A stretch of DNA of 63,439 bases from JBDTVS01 sp040007095 (GTDB taxonomy: Bacteria > Acidobacteriota > Vicinamibacteria > Vicinamibacterales > CAVVIG01). The notes below the pieces were generated by a model. That model searched no databases, was not told where the DNA came from, and worked only from the letters and a program-made list of their open reading frames with translations. Below, one piece after another: positions 8,925 through 17,815 of this stretch. Location of the stretch: NCBI GenBank assembly GCA_040007095.1, contig JBDTVS010000164.1:1-63439 (forward strand). Reading direction: 5' to 3'. Position 1 is the first letter of the stretch; each line of letters begins with the position of its first letter. Both the position numbers and the translations under genes were made by a program.

Positions 8925-10307
8925 TTGCGTAAGACCCCGTCCGTCGTACTCGTCGGTCGGCCGAACGTCGGCAAGTCGACCCTCTTCAACCGGATTACCG
9001 GTTCGCGTCGGGCGATCGTGGCGGCGGTCGCTGGCACGACCCGGGACGCCATCGGGAAGGCGGTCGTGTGGCGGGGGAGGTCGTTCGAGCTGTTCGACAC
9101 CGGAGGCCTGTACGGCGCCAGTGAGGATCCGCTGCACGACCTGGTGGTTCGGCAAGGGCACCGGGCTCTCGCCGGCGCGCAACTGCTCGTGCTTGTCGTC
9201 GACGGCCGCGAGGGCCTCGTCCCCGCAGACCAGGAGATCGCCGCCGACCTGCGACAGCGTGGTCTCCGCGTGATCCTGGCCATCAACAAGGCGGACGACA
9301 AGCGCGCGCGAGACTCCACGCTCGATTTCTACCGCCTCGGTTTTGAACCGGTGTTCGAGATTTCCGCGGAACACGGGCAGGGTGTCGCCGATCTGCTGGA
9401 CCAGCTCGTGGAGCAATTGGGAACACCCGATTCCGGAGCGTCGGGGGACTCGGCCTCGGCAGCCGTGCCCCAACCGCTGATCCCCGAAGAGACCAACATT
9501 GCGGTGGTCGGACGGCCGAACGTCGGCAAGTCGTCGCTCGTCAATCGTCTGCTCAGCGACGAACGGATGCTGGTCAGCGAGATGCCGGGGACCACACGCG
9601 ACGCGGTTGACTCGCTGCTCACGTGGCACCGGCGGCGATTCCGGATCGTCGACACCGCCGGCATGCGGAAGACCGGCCGTGTCCGCAGCGGCGGTGCGGT
9701 GGAACTGGTGAGCGTGCTCGGCGCCAAGCGCGCGATTGGCGACGCCGACGTCGTCGTGCTGGTCGTGGACGCGAACGAAGCGATCGCCGATCAGGACGCG
9801 GCGATCGGCGGTCAGGCCGACCGGGCGGGCCGAGGCGTCGTGATCGTCGCAAACAAGTGGGATCTCGTGAAGGACCGGGGACCCAAGTTCGTCGAAACCT
9901 TCGACGAAGAGGTTCGGCGACGAATGAAGTTCCTGGAGTATGCGCCCGTACTCCACATCTCCGCGTTGACTGGCGAGCGTGCGCCGCGCGTGCTCGAGAC
10001 CATAGACCTGGTGTCCGCGTCGCGCCGGAAGCGAGTGCCGACGCCGGCGTTGAACAAGTTCCTGGCGGAGGTGACGGCGGCGAACCCGCCGGTCAGTCCT
10101 GGCCGCCAGCACGTGAGGATCCTGTACGCGGCGCAAATTGGGATTGCGCCGCCGTCCTTTGTGTTCTTTACCAACGTGGCCACCACCTTTCATTTTTCCT
10201 ACGAGCGGTTTCTCGTGAACCAGCTCCGAGAGCATTTCGGATTCATGGGCACGCCGATTCGGGTCCAGGTCCGCCGCCGAGCTAAGGGAGGTCGCAAAGC
10301 CGGGTAG
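8925..10307 (+). CDS. der: ribosome biogenesis GTPase Der (EngA)
   Basis: A 460-residue double-GTPase needed for 50S subunit assembly. The first G domain begins VLVGRPNVGKSTLFNR and has DTGG and NKAD; the second begins VVGRPNVGKSSLVNR near residue 193, with DTAGMRK and NKWD. A C-terminal KH-like domain (GRQHVRILYAAQIG...) follows. The start is a TTG at 8925 that directly precedes the conserved N-terminus, with AAGG about 10 bases upstream. The stop is only ~37 bp before the MerR-type gene. Confidence 0.95.
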   Translation: MRKTPSVVLVGRPNVGKSTLFNRITGSRRAIVAAVAGTTRDAIGKAVVWRGRSFELFDTGGLYGASEDPLHDLVVRQGHRALAGAQLLVLVVDGREGLVPADQEIAADLRQRGLRVILAINKADDKRARDSTLDFYRLGFEPVFEISAEHGQGVADLLDQLVEQLGTPDSGASGDSASAAVPQPLIPEETNIAVVGRPNVGKSSLVNRLLSDERMLVSEMPGTTRDAVDSLLTWHRRRFRIVDTAGMRKTGRVRSGGAVELVSVLGAKRAIGDADVVVLVVDANEAIADQDAAIGGQADRAGRGVVIVANKWDLVKDRGPKFVETFDEEVRRRMKFLEYAPVLHISALTGERAPRVLETIDLVSASRRKRVPTPALNKFLAEVTAANPPVSPGRQHVRILYAAQIGIAPPSFVFFTNVATTFHFSYERFLVNQLREHFGFMGTPIRVQVRRRAKGGRKAG

Positions 10308-10329
10308 CCGGGTCGATGGCGCGGCCTGC

Positions 10330-10335
10330 TATACT
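10330..10335 (+). promoter_or_regulatory. extended -10 element before the MerR-type gene
   Basis: TGCTATACT fits an extended -10 (TGnTATACT) just after the der stop. It ends nine bases before the GTG start at 10345, so transcription would begin almost at the start codon, giving a leaderless or near-leaderless message. No good -35 is seen, which is tolerated with extended -10 promoters. Confidence 0.45.
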
Positions 10336-10344
10336 TTCCCGGCA

Positions 10345-10878
10345 GTGGTCGGCGTATCGCTCCCGCTCGAGATCCCAAAGGGAACCTTCTTCAAAGCGGC
10401 AGAAGTGTGCGAGCTCGTCAAGGTGCAGCCGTACGTCCTGCGTTCGTGGGAAGGCGAGTTTCCTGAACTGGGCGTTGCGAAAACGGCGGGCGGGCCCCGC
10501 CTCTACCGCCGCGCCGACATCGAGCAGGTGATGCGGATCAAGCATCTCCTGCTGGTCGAGGGCTTGACGCTGGCGGGCGCCCGTCGAAAGCTCCAGGAAG
10601 AATTGGCCTCGGCCGGTCCGGCTGTGGTTGAGGACTTCATCGGTCCGGTGACGCGAGATCGCTTGTCCGAGATCAAGCGAGGGCTGCGCTCGATTCTCGA
10701 CTTGCTGTCGCCGCCGCAAACCGATGAGGAGTTTTCGCTACATGCGCCGGAAGCAGCGCCCGTCTCCGAGGCCGGATCCGAATCGGAGCCCGACGGAGGG
10801 GTGCCTACGCGCCCGTCGCGCGCCAGCAGGAATGGGTCGCCCGAGCGGACGGCGGCGCGCAAGAAACGATCGGCCTGA
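10345..10878 (+). CDS. MerR-family transcriptional regulator
   Basis: The 177-residue product has an N-terminal winged helix-turn-helix: FFKAAEVCELVKVQPYVLRSW, EGEFPEL and YRRADIEQVMRIKHLL. The dimerising region after it (LTLAGARRKLQEEL) is short, and the tail from ~residue 125 is low-complexity and rich in Pro, Ser and Arg with no metal-binding cysteines. This resembles the MerR-type proteins often found beside tRNA or infB/himA genes in deltaproteobacteria and acidobacteria, whose targets are not known. The GTG start at 10345 lies nine bases after a TATACT element. Confidence 0.82.
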   Translation: MVGVSLPLEIPKGTFFKAAEVCELVKVQPYVLRSWEGEFPELGVAKTAGGPRLYRRADIEQVMRIKHLLLVEGLTLAGARRKLQEELASAGPAVVEDFIGPVTRDRLSEIKRGLRSILDLLSPPQTDEEFSLHAPEAAPVSEAGSESEPDGGVPTRPSRASRNGSPERTAARKKRSA

Positions 10879-10900
10879 CCCGGAGTACAATCACCTTCAT

Positions 10901-10978
10901 CGGGACGTAGCGTAGCCTGGTTATCGCGCCTGACTGGGGGTCAGGAGATCGGCGGTTCGAATCCGCCCGTCCCGACCA
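10901..10978 (+). tRNA. tRNA-Pro (anticodon GGG)
   Basis: A 78-base cloverleaf with CCA encoded. The acceptor arm CGGGACG pairs with CGTCCCG, the anticodon arm CCTGA/TCAGG encloses the loop CTGGGGG with anticodon GGG reading CCC, and the T arm GGCGG-TTCGAAT-CCGCC is intact. It follows the MerR-type gene by 22 bp and is followed by decayed sequence, making it a plausible old integration site. Confidence 0.95.
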
Positions 10979-11137
10979 TTTAGATTCAAGAGTTTATGGA
11001 CGCTGGAAATCCCCCAACCAGCCTCCGAAGGCACACAGGAGGCACACTCTGCTAGTGCGCCTGTGTTTGCGGTCGCCCACCCGCTCGCAGCGTGGGGAGC
11101 CTCACGACCGTATCGGTGCGACTCTCGGACGGCTTCA

Positions 11138-11330
11138 ATGGGAATTATCGATACGCTGAAAGATGCCGTCGTCCTCATCCAAAAAGCCGACAACATCGAA
11201 CTGAACCGCACGATTCTTCAGCTCCAGACGCAGGTCTTCGAGCCCATTGAGGAGAATCGTGGTCATCATGCGGCCACACTCGATCCGTGTGCTCCTCGCA
11301 GACCCACAGCTCGCTTTGACATCTCGCGCA
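11138..11330 (+). pseudogene. remnant of a small coiled-coil/zinc-ribbon-type gene
   Basis: From the ATG at 11138 the frame reads MGIIDTLKDAVVLIQKADN, then IELNRTILQLQTQVFE and PIEENR, which strongly resembles the N-terminus of small accessory proteins (helical head of the type DTLKDAVxLxQKADNIEL followed by a C-terminal zinc ribbon). After EENR the frame loses sense. The neighbouring frame holds LADPQLALTSRAV and RQHRK, which could be a degraded zinc-ribbon tail without its cysteines. I read it as a decayed gene; the first 35 codons are convincing and the tail is not. It lies 160 bp after tRNA-Pro(GGG). Confidence 0.55.
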
Positions 11331-11456
11331 GTGCGCCAGCACCGCAAGCCATCGAGCGCCCTAACATCGCCTCACCGGCCGCCGTCGACCGTCGGCCTAA
11401 AGGCGGTCAGGTCTCGAGGCTCAGGCATGGTCCCCTGGTGTTCGCGGGATAGGGAA

Positions 11457-12668
11457 TCAGAACCTCAGTCGAAGCCCACCGTTGAATGCGAGATGGCCTA
11501 CGCGCAATCCCGCATCCTGGTTGCTCAGTGTGTCGTGGACGGTGACCGTCCCGCGATTGAAGCGAACGCCTCCGCCGAGGCCGACGTGCCGACTGAAGAA
11601 AAGCGCGGCGTCAGTTCCCACATGGAACCCCACCGACCAGGCGGTCACCTCGTTCTTCGTGAACGTATTGATCGCTACCACGTTGATGCGGATCAATGAC
11701 GATGCCACCTGGTTGTACTGAATGTCGGAAACCATTTCGTTGGAGACGTAGAAGACCGTCGGCCCGCCGAACACACGGAGCCTAAGCCAGTCAGGAGCCG
11801 GCATCACGTACTCAGCGCCGATGTCGAGTGCCCGCTCGCGTCGCTCCAACGTGCTCGTCGTCGGCCTAGCGTCTGTGGCGCTGGTGTTTAAGAAATATGG
11901 ACTCGGAATGCTGATTGCCAATCCTGCCGGGCCGCTGTAGTTTTCGCCGTCGAAGTGCAGGGAGAACCCGATGCCGTGCGGGAAACCAAAGCCGCCGGCC
12001 ACCCCGACATCATTGATGCCGATAGTCTGCGCCGGGTACGACGTCGCGACGGCGGCGACCTCGCCATAAAGCAGACCCGTGCGCGTCAGTGTCAGCGCCT
12101 CGCGGTCGACCGATTGGAATCGGACGGCGTCGATGTCGAGCCAGCCGCGGCGCGGTGTGCTCTTTGGAGTGAAGGTGCGTGTTTGCTCGGGGACCACCGG
12201 CGCCGGCGGCGGTTGCTGCACGAGTGACGGATCGCGCGCCGCTTGCGTCGTGGTTGGAGCCGCCGCTGGCCGCGGTAACGGAGTCGGCACGCCTTGTCGT
12301 GCCTCTGGGACGGACAGATCGAGCGGCTCTGGTCGTGGCGGTGCGAGTTGCTCGACGAATCGCGATTGAATGTAGCCGTAGCGCCGCGGATAGTCTGGGT
12401 CCGCAAACTCGACGTACGTGAAGGCGCCTTCCGTTCGGATCATCCGGAGCACGGATCCTTCCTTCGCGATGCGCAGCGGCTCTCGATTGGAATCGGGCTG
12501 CACGTAAATCGGGGAGTCGATCGTCACGCGCACGAGCCCACCCCCGACATCGTTCCCTGCGGCCAATTGCACCGGTGTTCGATTTGCCTGCGCAGCGGTA
12601 GGTACTGCCGCAGCAATGGCGAACGCGACGACTGCGAAATTGATCGGCACGACGCGGCGGTGCATCAT
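11457..12668 (-). CDS. secreted protein with SH3-like region and C-terminal beta-barrel-like region
   Basis: The 403-residue product starts MMHRRVVPINFAVVAFAIAA with cleavage after PTAAQA, a Sec signal peptide. Residues ~45-110 (VTIDSPIYVQPDSNREPLR...VLRMIRTEGAFTYVEF) look like a bacterial SH3-type domain. A Pro-rich linker follows, and from ~190 there is alternating beta structure ending in GHLAFNGGLRLRF, with a terminal Phe typical of outer-membrane barrels. GGAGG sits five bases before the ATG at 12668. I do not recognise a named family; an outer-membrane or periplasmic surface protein is the best reading. Similar proteins are common in acidobacteria. Confidence 0.7.
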   Translation of the reverse strand: MMHRRVVPINFAVVAFAIAAAVPTAAQANRTPVQLAAGNDVGGGLVRVTIDSPIYVQPDSNREPLRIAKEGSVLRMIRTEGAFTYVEFADPDYPRRYGYIQSRFVEQLAPPRPEPLDLSVPEARQGVPTPLPRPAAAPTTTQAARDPSLVQQPPPAPVVPEQTRTFTPKSTPRRGWLDIDAVRFQSVDREALTLTRTGLLYGEVAAVATSYPAQTIGINDVGVAGGFGFPHGIGFSLHFDGENYSGPAGLAISIPSPYFLNTSATDARPTTSTLERRERALDIGAEYVMPAPDWLRLRVFGGPTVFYVSNEMVSDIQYNQVASSLIRINVVAINTFTKNEVTAWSVGFHVGTDAALFFSRHVGLGGGVRFNRGTVTVHDTLSNQDAGLRVGHLAFNGGLRLRF

Positions 12669-12705
12669 CGAGACCTCCATGGTGTTGCGTGTGAAAGGGC
12701 GAGTC

Positions 12706-13172
12706 TTACTTGCCGCGTGCGTTGCGCATCGCATCCAGCAGAGTGTTGGCGAGCCGACTAGCCAAGCCGCAGGCGATGCTGTCCTCCGCACGCGTCGCAC
12801 CAATGAGTCCGCCGGTACCAGCCCTGTTCTTTGCGCCGTCGCTCCAGAGCTTCATTCCGTCCGGCAATTGCACCTCGAGATTCGCGCTCGGCGTCGCCCC
12901 ACTCACCCCAGTGCATACCGCCTGGCCGCGCCGGGAATATTGGCCTTCACGATGAAGATGGCGTCGGCATCTGCCCTCAAGGTCGCGACTTCGACAGGGG
13001 TGATCATGTGGAGCCGCTCCGTAAGGCAGTTGGCTACCAATCGATCGTCACCAAGGTCATCTTTTGCCACGATGAATGCCTTGCGCACAGTCGCCAGCCG
13101 CGGATCCACCTTTGCGGCGTTGACCACGGCCACAAACATCACCGCCACGACGAAGACAACAGTCCTGCTCAT
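12706..13172 (-). pseudogene. secreted protein split by a frameshift
   Basis: Two frames read as one protein. The first (13172 to 12903) begins MSRTVVFVVAVMFVAVVNA, a signal peptide preceded by AAGGAG, and continues VDPRLATVRKAFIVAKDDLG to IPGAARRYALG before a TGA. The second (12906 to 12706) begins at a GTG overlapping that stop and continues SGATPSANLEVQLPDGMK, LWSDGAKNRAG, then ACGLASRLANTLLDAMRNAR. The break falls at a run of four G (minus strand, 12909-12906), so a one-base indel, a sequencing error or a -1 frameshift could all explain it. The mature part looks like a small periplasmic protein of unknown role. Nothing else in the window depends on it. Confidence 0.6.
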
Positions 13173-13432
13173 GCGATGCTCCTTGGAAGTGTTAGCGACG
13201 ATGGAAAAGGACGAGGTCAAGTCACAACGATTGGGGGGGGCAATCAAAACTGAGGGACGGCAGCGAAGCGTAACACCGAGTCAACGAGATGCAGCCAAAG
13301 AATTCTCGATGACGGACTCAATGTGCGCAAATTGTCTGGTAGCGGCTGGACCGGCAGGTAACTCGGTGTCGGAGGGTCCTGCGGACGAAGCCGCAGGTCG
13401 ATCAAAGCCTCCAGGATTCGAACCATCCAGGT

Positions 13433-15865
13433 TCAGTCGTGCCGCAGTGTTTGCTCGCGCTCCGCCACACTGCGGCATCGCGACAATACGTCCTGCAGCT
13501 CGTCCAGACAGAGTGGCTTGCTGAGAAATCCATCCATCCCCGCCGCCACGCACGCATCGCGGTCGGCTTTGTACACATTGGCGGTCAGCGCGATGATCTG
13601 TGGCCGTCTTTCCGCCTCGACGTCCCTGACGATCCGCCGGGACGCCTCCAGACCATCCATTTCCGGCATTTGCACGTCCATGAGAATCACGTCGTAGGTT
13701 TGCCGGTGCACGGCAGCCAGTGCTTCAAGCCCATTGGCCACGACGTCCGGGTAATAGCCAAGCTGCTTCAACTGCGCGACGCCGACCCTCTGGTTGACGA
13801 CGTGGTCTTCGGCCAACAACACGCGTAAGGGATGTTGCCGCGCCAGCGCGACGTCGTCCTTGCGGGCGGTTCGCCGGACGAGCGGCTCAGCCGCGCCGCT
13901 CAACAGGTGGGCAATGGCTTCCCGCAAGGCCTGTGACCTCGTCGGCTTCGTCAGGACGTGATGGAACGGCGGGTTGTCCATGCTCCGGCGCAGATGCCTC
14001 GAACTGTGGCCGGGCGGACTGGACAAGATGATGCGCATGCCAGGGGCAAGGCCGAGGTCGGCGATCCGCTGGGCGAACTCGAGTCCATTCATGTCCGCCA
14101 TGTCGAAATCGATCAATGCCAGGTCAAACCGTTGCTGCCGCAAGCAGTCGATCGCCTCTCGCGGAGATGCGGCCGTGGTGGTCTCGAGTCCCCAGTGGCG
14201 AAGCTTCTCCTGATCGATGCGGCGACTGGTCGCGTTGTCGTCCACGATCAGCACGCGCTTGCCACGCCAGTCGGGGTCGTCAGCTGGGACCGCTGATTCG
14301 GCTTCCTGATCGGGGACCGCGTGCAGGGGAATGATGAACTGGAACACGGAACCCCGGCCGCTCTCGCTGTCGACCCAGATGCGTCCGCCCATGAGCTCGG
14401 TGAGCCTTTTGCTGATCGCCAACCCCAGGCCGGTGCCGCCATGCTTCCTGGTCGTGGACGCATCCACCTGGCTGAAGGCGCGGAATAGACGCTCCCGCCG
14501 ATCGATTGGAATGCCGCAACCGGTGTCGTGGACCGCGAAGTGAAGCGACGTAGCGGCGGCGTCGCCGGCAAAGCGTGTGACGGTCAGCGTGACTTCGCCA
14601 GACTCGGTGAACTTCACGGCATTGCCCAGCAGGTTGACCAGAATCTGTCGCAGCCTGGTCCCGTCTCCACGAATCCAGCGCGGTAGGATCGGCTCGATGG
14701 CAAGCGCGAGATCGAGTCTTTTCTGCGCCGCCGGAACGCCAAGCAGATCGATCGAGTCCTCGACGCATTTCGTGAGATCGAACGGCTGATCGTCGACTTC
14801 GAACCGGCCTGATTCGATCTTCGAAAAATCGAGGATGTCGTTGATCAGCGCGAGTAACGCGTCGGAGGAGGTCCGAATCGTCTCGACGAACTCGGCCGTT
14901 TCGGCGTCCAGATCCTTCTGCAGCAACAGGCTGGTCATGCCGACGATGGCATTCATCGGCGTGCGAATCTCATGACTCATGCTCGCCATGAAATCGTTCT
15001 TCGCACGGCTGGCGGCTTCGGCGGCCACGACCATCTCTTTTTCGCCGGTGATGTCGATCGAGGCGCCAATCAGCCGCGACGGCTTACCGTCCACGAATTG
15101 AACCTTGGCAGTACTGCGGCGCCACCGGATGACGCCAGGTTCCGGGACGATGCGGAATTCGACGGAATACGGCTCCCCGGTGGCAAAGGCCCGTTCCGAC
15201 CCGGCGGCGAGAAGCCACCGGTCATCTGGGTGCACGATCTCCCGCACTTGGTCGACGTGCCGGCCGATGCTGGCATCGGGCACTCGTTCCAGGGCGGCCC
15301 AGGCGTCGGATCCCTTTACGATGCCGCTGGCGAGGTCCATTTCCCAGATGCCGAAAGACGCCGCGGTTTCAGCCAGCCGCATTCGTTCCGCGCTCTCGTG
15401 CAATCGCGCGATGACCTGCTTTTCGACGGTGATGTCCATCACCGCGCCGATGACGGGTTGGGGTCCGTTTCCGGCGCGCTCCACGTTGCCGTAATTACGG
15501 TAAGAGCGGATCGACCCGTCCGGAAAGACTCGTCGAAACTCGTGCACGTACGCCATGCCGTCGATGAGGGCGCGCGCGGGAACCGCCTTGGTGTCAGCGC
15601 GATCGTCGGGGTGGACCGTGGAGTAGAGCGTCGCCGCCGTGACCTCGGTGGGTTCGTTGCCCAACCCGTTGATGGCCGCGGCGCCTGCGGACAGCGCAAA
15701 CAACTTGGTGGCGGGATACCAGGCCCATGTGCCGAAGCCGGCCGTCAGCTCGATGAGGCTGCTATTTCGCCGCTGGTGCGCAAGGCGACGGATGGCGTGC
15801 AGCCATCCACCAGCACAAAATGCCGCCAGCCCGAGCAGGAAGCCGACTGCGATGACAGTCGCCAC
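13433..15865 (-). CDS. hybrid sensor histidine kinase with two receiver domains
   Basis: The 810-residue membrane-anchored kinase has an N-terminal transmembrane helix (MATVIAVGFLLGLAAFCAGG), two PAS-type regions (~40-150 and ~160-275), a HisKA domain with the phospho-accepting His in MASMSHEIRTPMNAIVGM near residue 295, and an ATPase domain with N box GNAVKFTESG and GTGLGLAISKRL. Receiver 1 is RVLIVDDNATSR...LIDFDMADMNG and receiver 2 is RVLLAEDHVVNQR...VILMDVQMPEMDG. This is a BarA-like phosphorelay layout without a visible Hpt domain. There is no cognate regulator next to it. The start is a GTG at 15865 with only a weak ribosome site, so the exact N-terminus is uncertain. Confidence 0.9.
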   Translation of the reverse strand: MATVIAVGFLLGLAAFCAGGWLHAIRRLAHQRRNSSLIELTAGFGTWAWYPATKLFALSAGAAAINGLGNEPTEVTAATLYSTVHPDDRADTKAVPARALIDGMAYVHEFRRVFPDGSIRSYRNYGNVERAGNGPQPVIGAVMDITVEKQVIARLHESAERMRLAETAASFGIWEMDLASGIVKGSDAWAALERVPDASIGRHVDQVREIVHPDDRWLLAAGSERAFATGEPYSVEFRIVPEPGVIRWRRSTAKVQFVDGKPSRLIGASIDITGEKEMVVAAEAASRAKNDFMASMSHEIRTPMNAIVGMTSLLLQKDLDAETAEFVETIRTSSDALLALINDILDFSKIESGRFEVDDQPFDLTKCVEDSIDLLGVPAAQKRLDLALAIEPILPRWIRGDGTRLRQILVNLLGNAVKFTESGEVTLTVTRFAGDAAATSLHFAVHDTGCGIPIDRRERLFRAFSQVDASTTRKHGGTGLGLAISKRLTELMGGRIWVDSESGRGSVFQFIIPLHAVPDQEAESAVPADDPDWRGKRVLIVDDNATSRRIDQEKLRHWGLETTTAASPREAIDCLRQQRFDLALIDFDMADMNGLEFAQRIADLGLAPGMRIILSSPPGHSSRHLRRSMDNPPFHHVLTKPTRSQALREAIAHLLSGAAEPLVRRTARKDDVALARQHPLRVLLAEDHVVNQRVGVAQLKQLGYYPDVVANGLEALAAVHRQTYDVILMDVQMPEMDGLEASRRIVRDVEAERRPQIIALTANVYKADRDACVAAGMDGFLSKPLCLDELQDVLSRCRSVAEREQTLRHD

Positions 15866-15927
15866 AGCTCTACTCTACAAGTCTTATCGGCCTCCAAGCT
15901 GCCGCAACCCGCGGGAGTGTGAAACGC

Positions 15928-17625
15928 TCACGAGTCTTTGCCGTCTCGATCCGGATCGCTCGTTCCAGCCTCGGGGCCACCGTGCCGGCGGGTTCGACGA
16001 TAGCGGGCGATCAGGGCGTTGGTCGAGCTGTCGTGCGCCAGCGACGGCGCGCCGGTGCTCGTCAGTTCCGGCGCGATCCGCGACGCGAGGACCTTGCCCA
16101 GTTCGACGCCCCACTGATCGAAAGAATCAATCTGCCAGATCGCGCCCTGCGTGAAGACGCTGTGCTCGTACAGCGCGACGAGGGCGCCCAGTGTTTCGGG
16201 GGTCAGCCGTTCGGCCAGGATGGTGTTGGTCGGCCGGTTGCCTTCGAACGTGCGGTGCGGCACGAGAGTGTCCGGGGTGCCCTCGGCGCGGACCTCCGCG
16301 TCGGTTTTCCCAAACGCCAGCGCCTGAGTCTGCGCGAACACGTTCGCCATCAACAGATCGTGATGAATCCCCAGCGGGTTCAGCGTCTGCGCAAAGCCGA
16401 TGAAGTCGCACGGAATCAATCGCGTGCCCTGGTGGATCAGCTGATAGAACGAGTGCTGACCGTTGGTTCCCGGCTCGCCCCAGTAGATCGGCCCGGTCTG
16501 ATAGTCGACCGTCGCGCCGTCGCGCGTGACGTGCTTGCCGTTGCTCTCCATCGAGAGCTGCTGCAAATACGCCGGAAAGCGTTTCAGATACTGGTCGTAG
16601 GGGAGAACGGCAACGGTCGGTGCCTCGAAAAAGTCCGCGTACCAGACGGTCAGCAGCCCGAGAAGCACCGGCAGGTTACGTTCGAAGGTCGTGGTCCGGA
16701 AATGCTCGTCCATGGCGCGAAACCCGGCGAGCATGGCCCGAAAATGATCCGGCCCGACCGCAATCATGGTCGACAGCCCGATCGCCGAGTCCATGGAGTA
16801 CCGGCCGCCGACCCAGTCCCAGAACCCGAACATCCGTTCGGTGTCGATGCCGAAGGCCGCCACCTGTTCGGCGTTGGTCGAGACGGCGACAAAATGCCGG
16901 GCGATCGCGCGCTCGTCGCCAAGCGCATCGAGGGTCCACTGACGCGCCGTCCTGGCGTTCGTCATGGTCTCGAGCGTCGTGAACGTCTTGGACGACACGA
17001 TGAACAGTGTCTCCGCAGGGTCGAGATCGCGCGTGGCTTCGGCGAAGTCGGTACCGTCGACGTTCGACACGAAGCGGAAGCCGATGTCTCGCTTGCTGTA
17101 GTGCTTGAGCGCCTCGTAGGCCATGACCGGGCCGAGGTCCGATCCGCCAATGCCGATGTTGACGACGGTCCGCACACGCCGGCCGGTGTACCCGAGCCAG
17201 CGGCCATCTCGGACCTCCTCGGCGAACGCGGCCATCCGATCGAGCACGGCGTGCACGGGCGGCACCACGTTCTCGCCGTCGACGATGATCGACCCGTCGC
17301 GTGGCGCGCGAAGGGCGACGTGGAGGACCGCGCGCTCTTCCGTCGTATTGATCTTCTCGCCGCGGAACATCGCGTCGATACGTTCGCGCAATCCGCACGC
17401 TTCGGCCAGGTTTACGAGAAGACGGACGGTCTCATCGGTGATGCGGTTCTTCGAGTAATCGAGGAACAGACCGGCGCCCTCGCCGGACAAGCGTTCGCCG
17501 CGGGACGGATCGCCGGCAAAAAGCGATCGCAGGTGGAGGTGACGCACCTGATCGAAATGAGCCAGGAGGGCTCCCCAGGCAGGGAGCGAGGTCACGAGTG
17601 CTTCGTTGCTTGATCCGGTCGTCAC
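15928..17625 (-). CDS. pgi: glucose-6-phosphate isomerase
   Basis: The 565-residue enzyme interconverts glucose 6-phosphate and fructose 6-phosphate. Clear family blocks are DYSKNRITDETV, GIGGSDLGPVMAYEALKHY, FVSNVDGTDF, FIVSSKTFTTLET, GGRYSMDSAIGLS, NGQHSFYQLIHQGT and the C-terminal FDQWGVELGKVLA. The start is the GTG at 17625 behind GAGGAGG; the frame stays open far upstream but that part is meaningless. Phosphoglucomutase lies 190 bp upstream on the same strand, giving a two-gene sugar-phosphate unit between glycolysis and glycogen or cell-wall sugars. Confidence 0.95.
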   Translation of the reverse strand: MTTGSSNEALVTSLPAWGALLAHFDQVRHLHLRSLFAGDPSRGERLSGEGAGLFLDYSKNRITDETVRLLVNLAEACGLRERIDAMFRGEKINTTEERAVLHVALRAPRDGSIIVDGENVVPPVHAVLDRMAAFAEEVRDGRWLGYTGRRVRTVVNIGIGGSDLGPVMAYEALKHYSKRDIGFRFVSNVDGTDFAEATRDLDPAETLFIVSSKTFTTLETMTNARTARQWTLDALGDERAIARHFVAVSTNAEQVAAFGIDTERMFGFWDWVGGRYSMDSAIGLSTMIAVGPDHFRAMLAGFRAMDEHFRTTTFERNLPVLLGLLTVWYADFFEAPTVAVLPYDQYLKRFPAYLQQLSMESNGKHVTRDGATVDYQTGPIYWGEPGTNGQHSFYQLIHQGTRLIPCDFIGFAQTLNPLGIHHDLLMANVFAQTQALAFGKTDAEVRAEGTPDTLVPHRTFEGNRPTNTILAERLTPETLGALVALYEHSVFTQGAIWQIDSFDQWGVELGKVLASRIAPELTSTGAPSLAHDSSTNALIARYRRTRRHGGPEAGTSDPDRDGKDS

Positions 17626-17815
17626 GGTCACCTCCTCGAGGGTTAGTTTGTCTGTGCCAGCAGCCGTCGGTCGCCGCGCTGGCGGGTCTTGCCGTTCGGC
17701 AAACGAGGATCTCGCGCCCGGCTGCCCGATTCGGGCTGAACCAGCGCTCCTGTGGACTGCTTCCTCGGAATTACTGGCACCGCTGCGTTGCCGCGGCCGG
17801 AGAAATCGCGCGCCC

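Noticed and set aside
11033..11066. Hairpin ACACAGG...CCTGTGT as a terminator for tRNA-Pro(GGG)
   Set aside because: The stem has internal mismatches and no T run follows, so I did not list it as a terminator.
13405..13437. Sequence resembling a tRNA T arm (minus strand, GGTTCGAATCC) that could mark the far end of an element inserted at tRNA-Pro(GGG)
   Set aside because: Only the common 11-base loop core matches; the flanking stems do not pair and no acceptor end or CCA follows, so it is not a usable attachment site.
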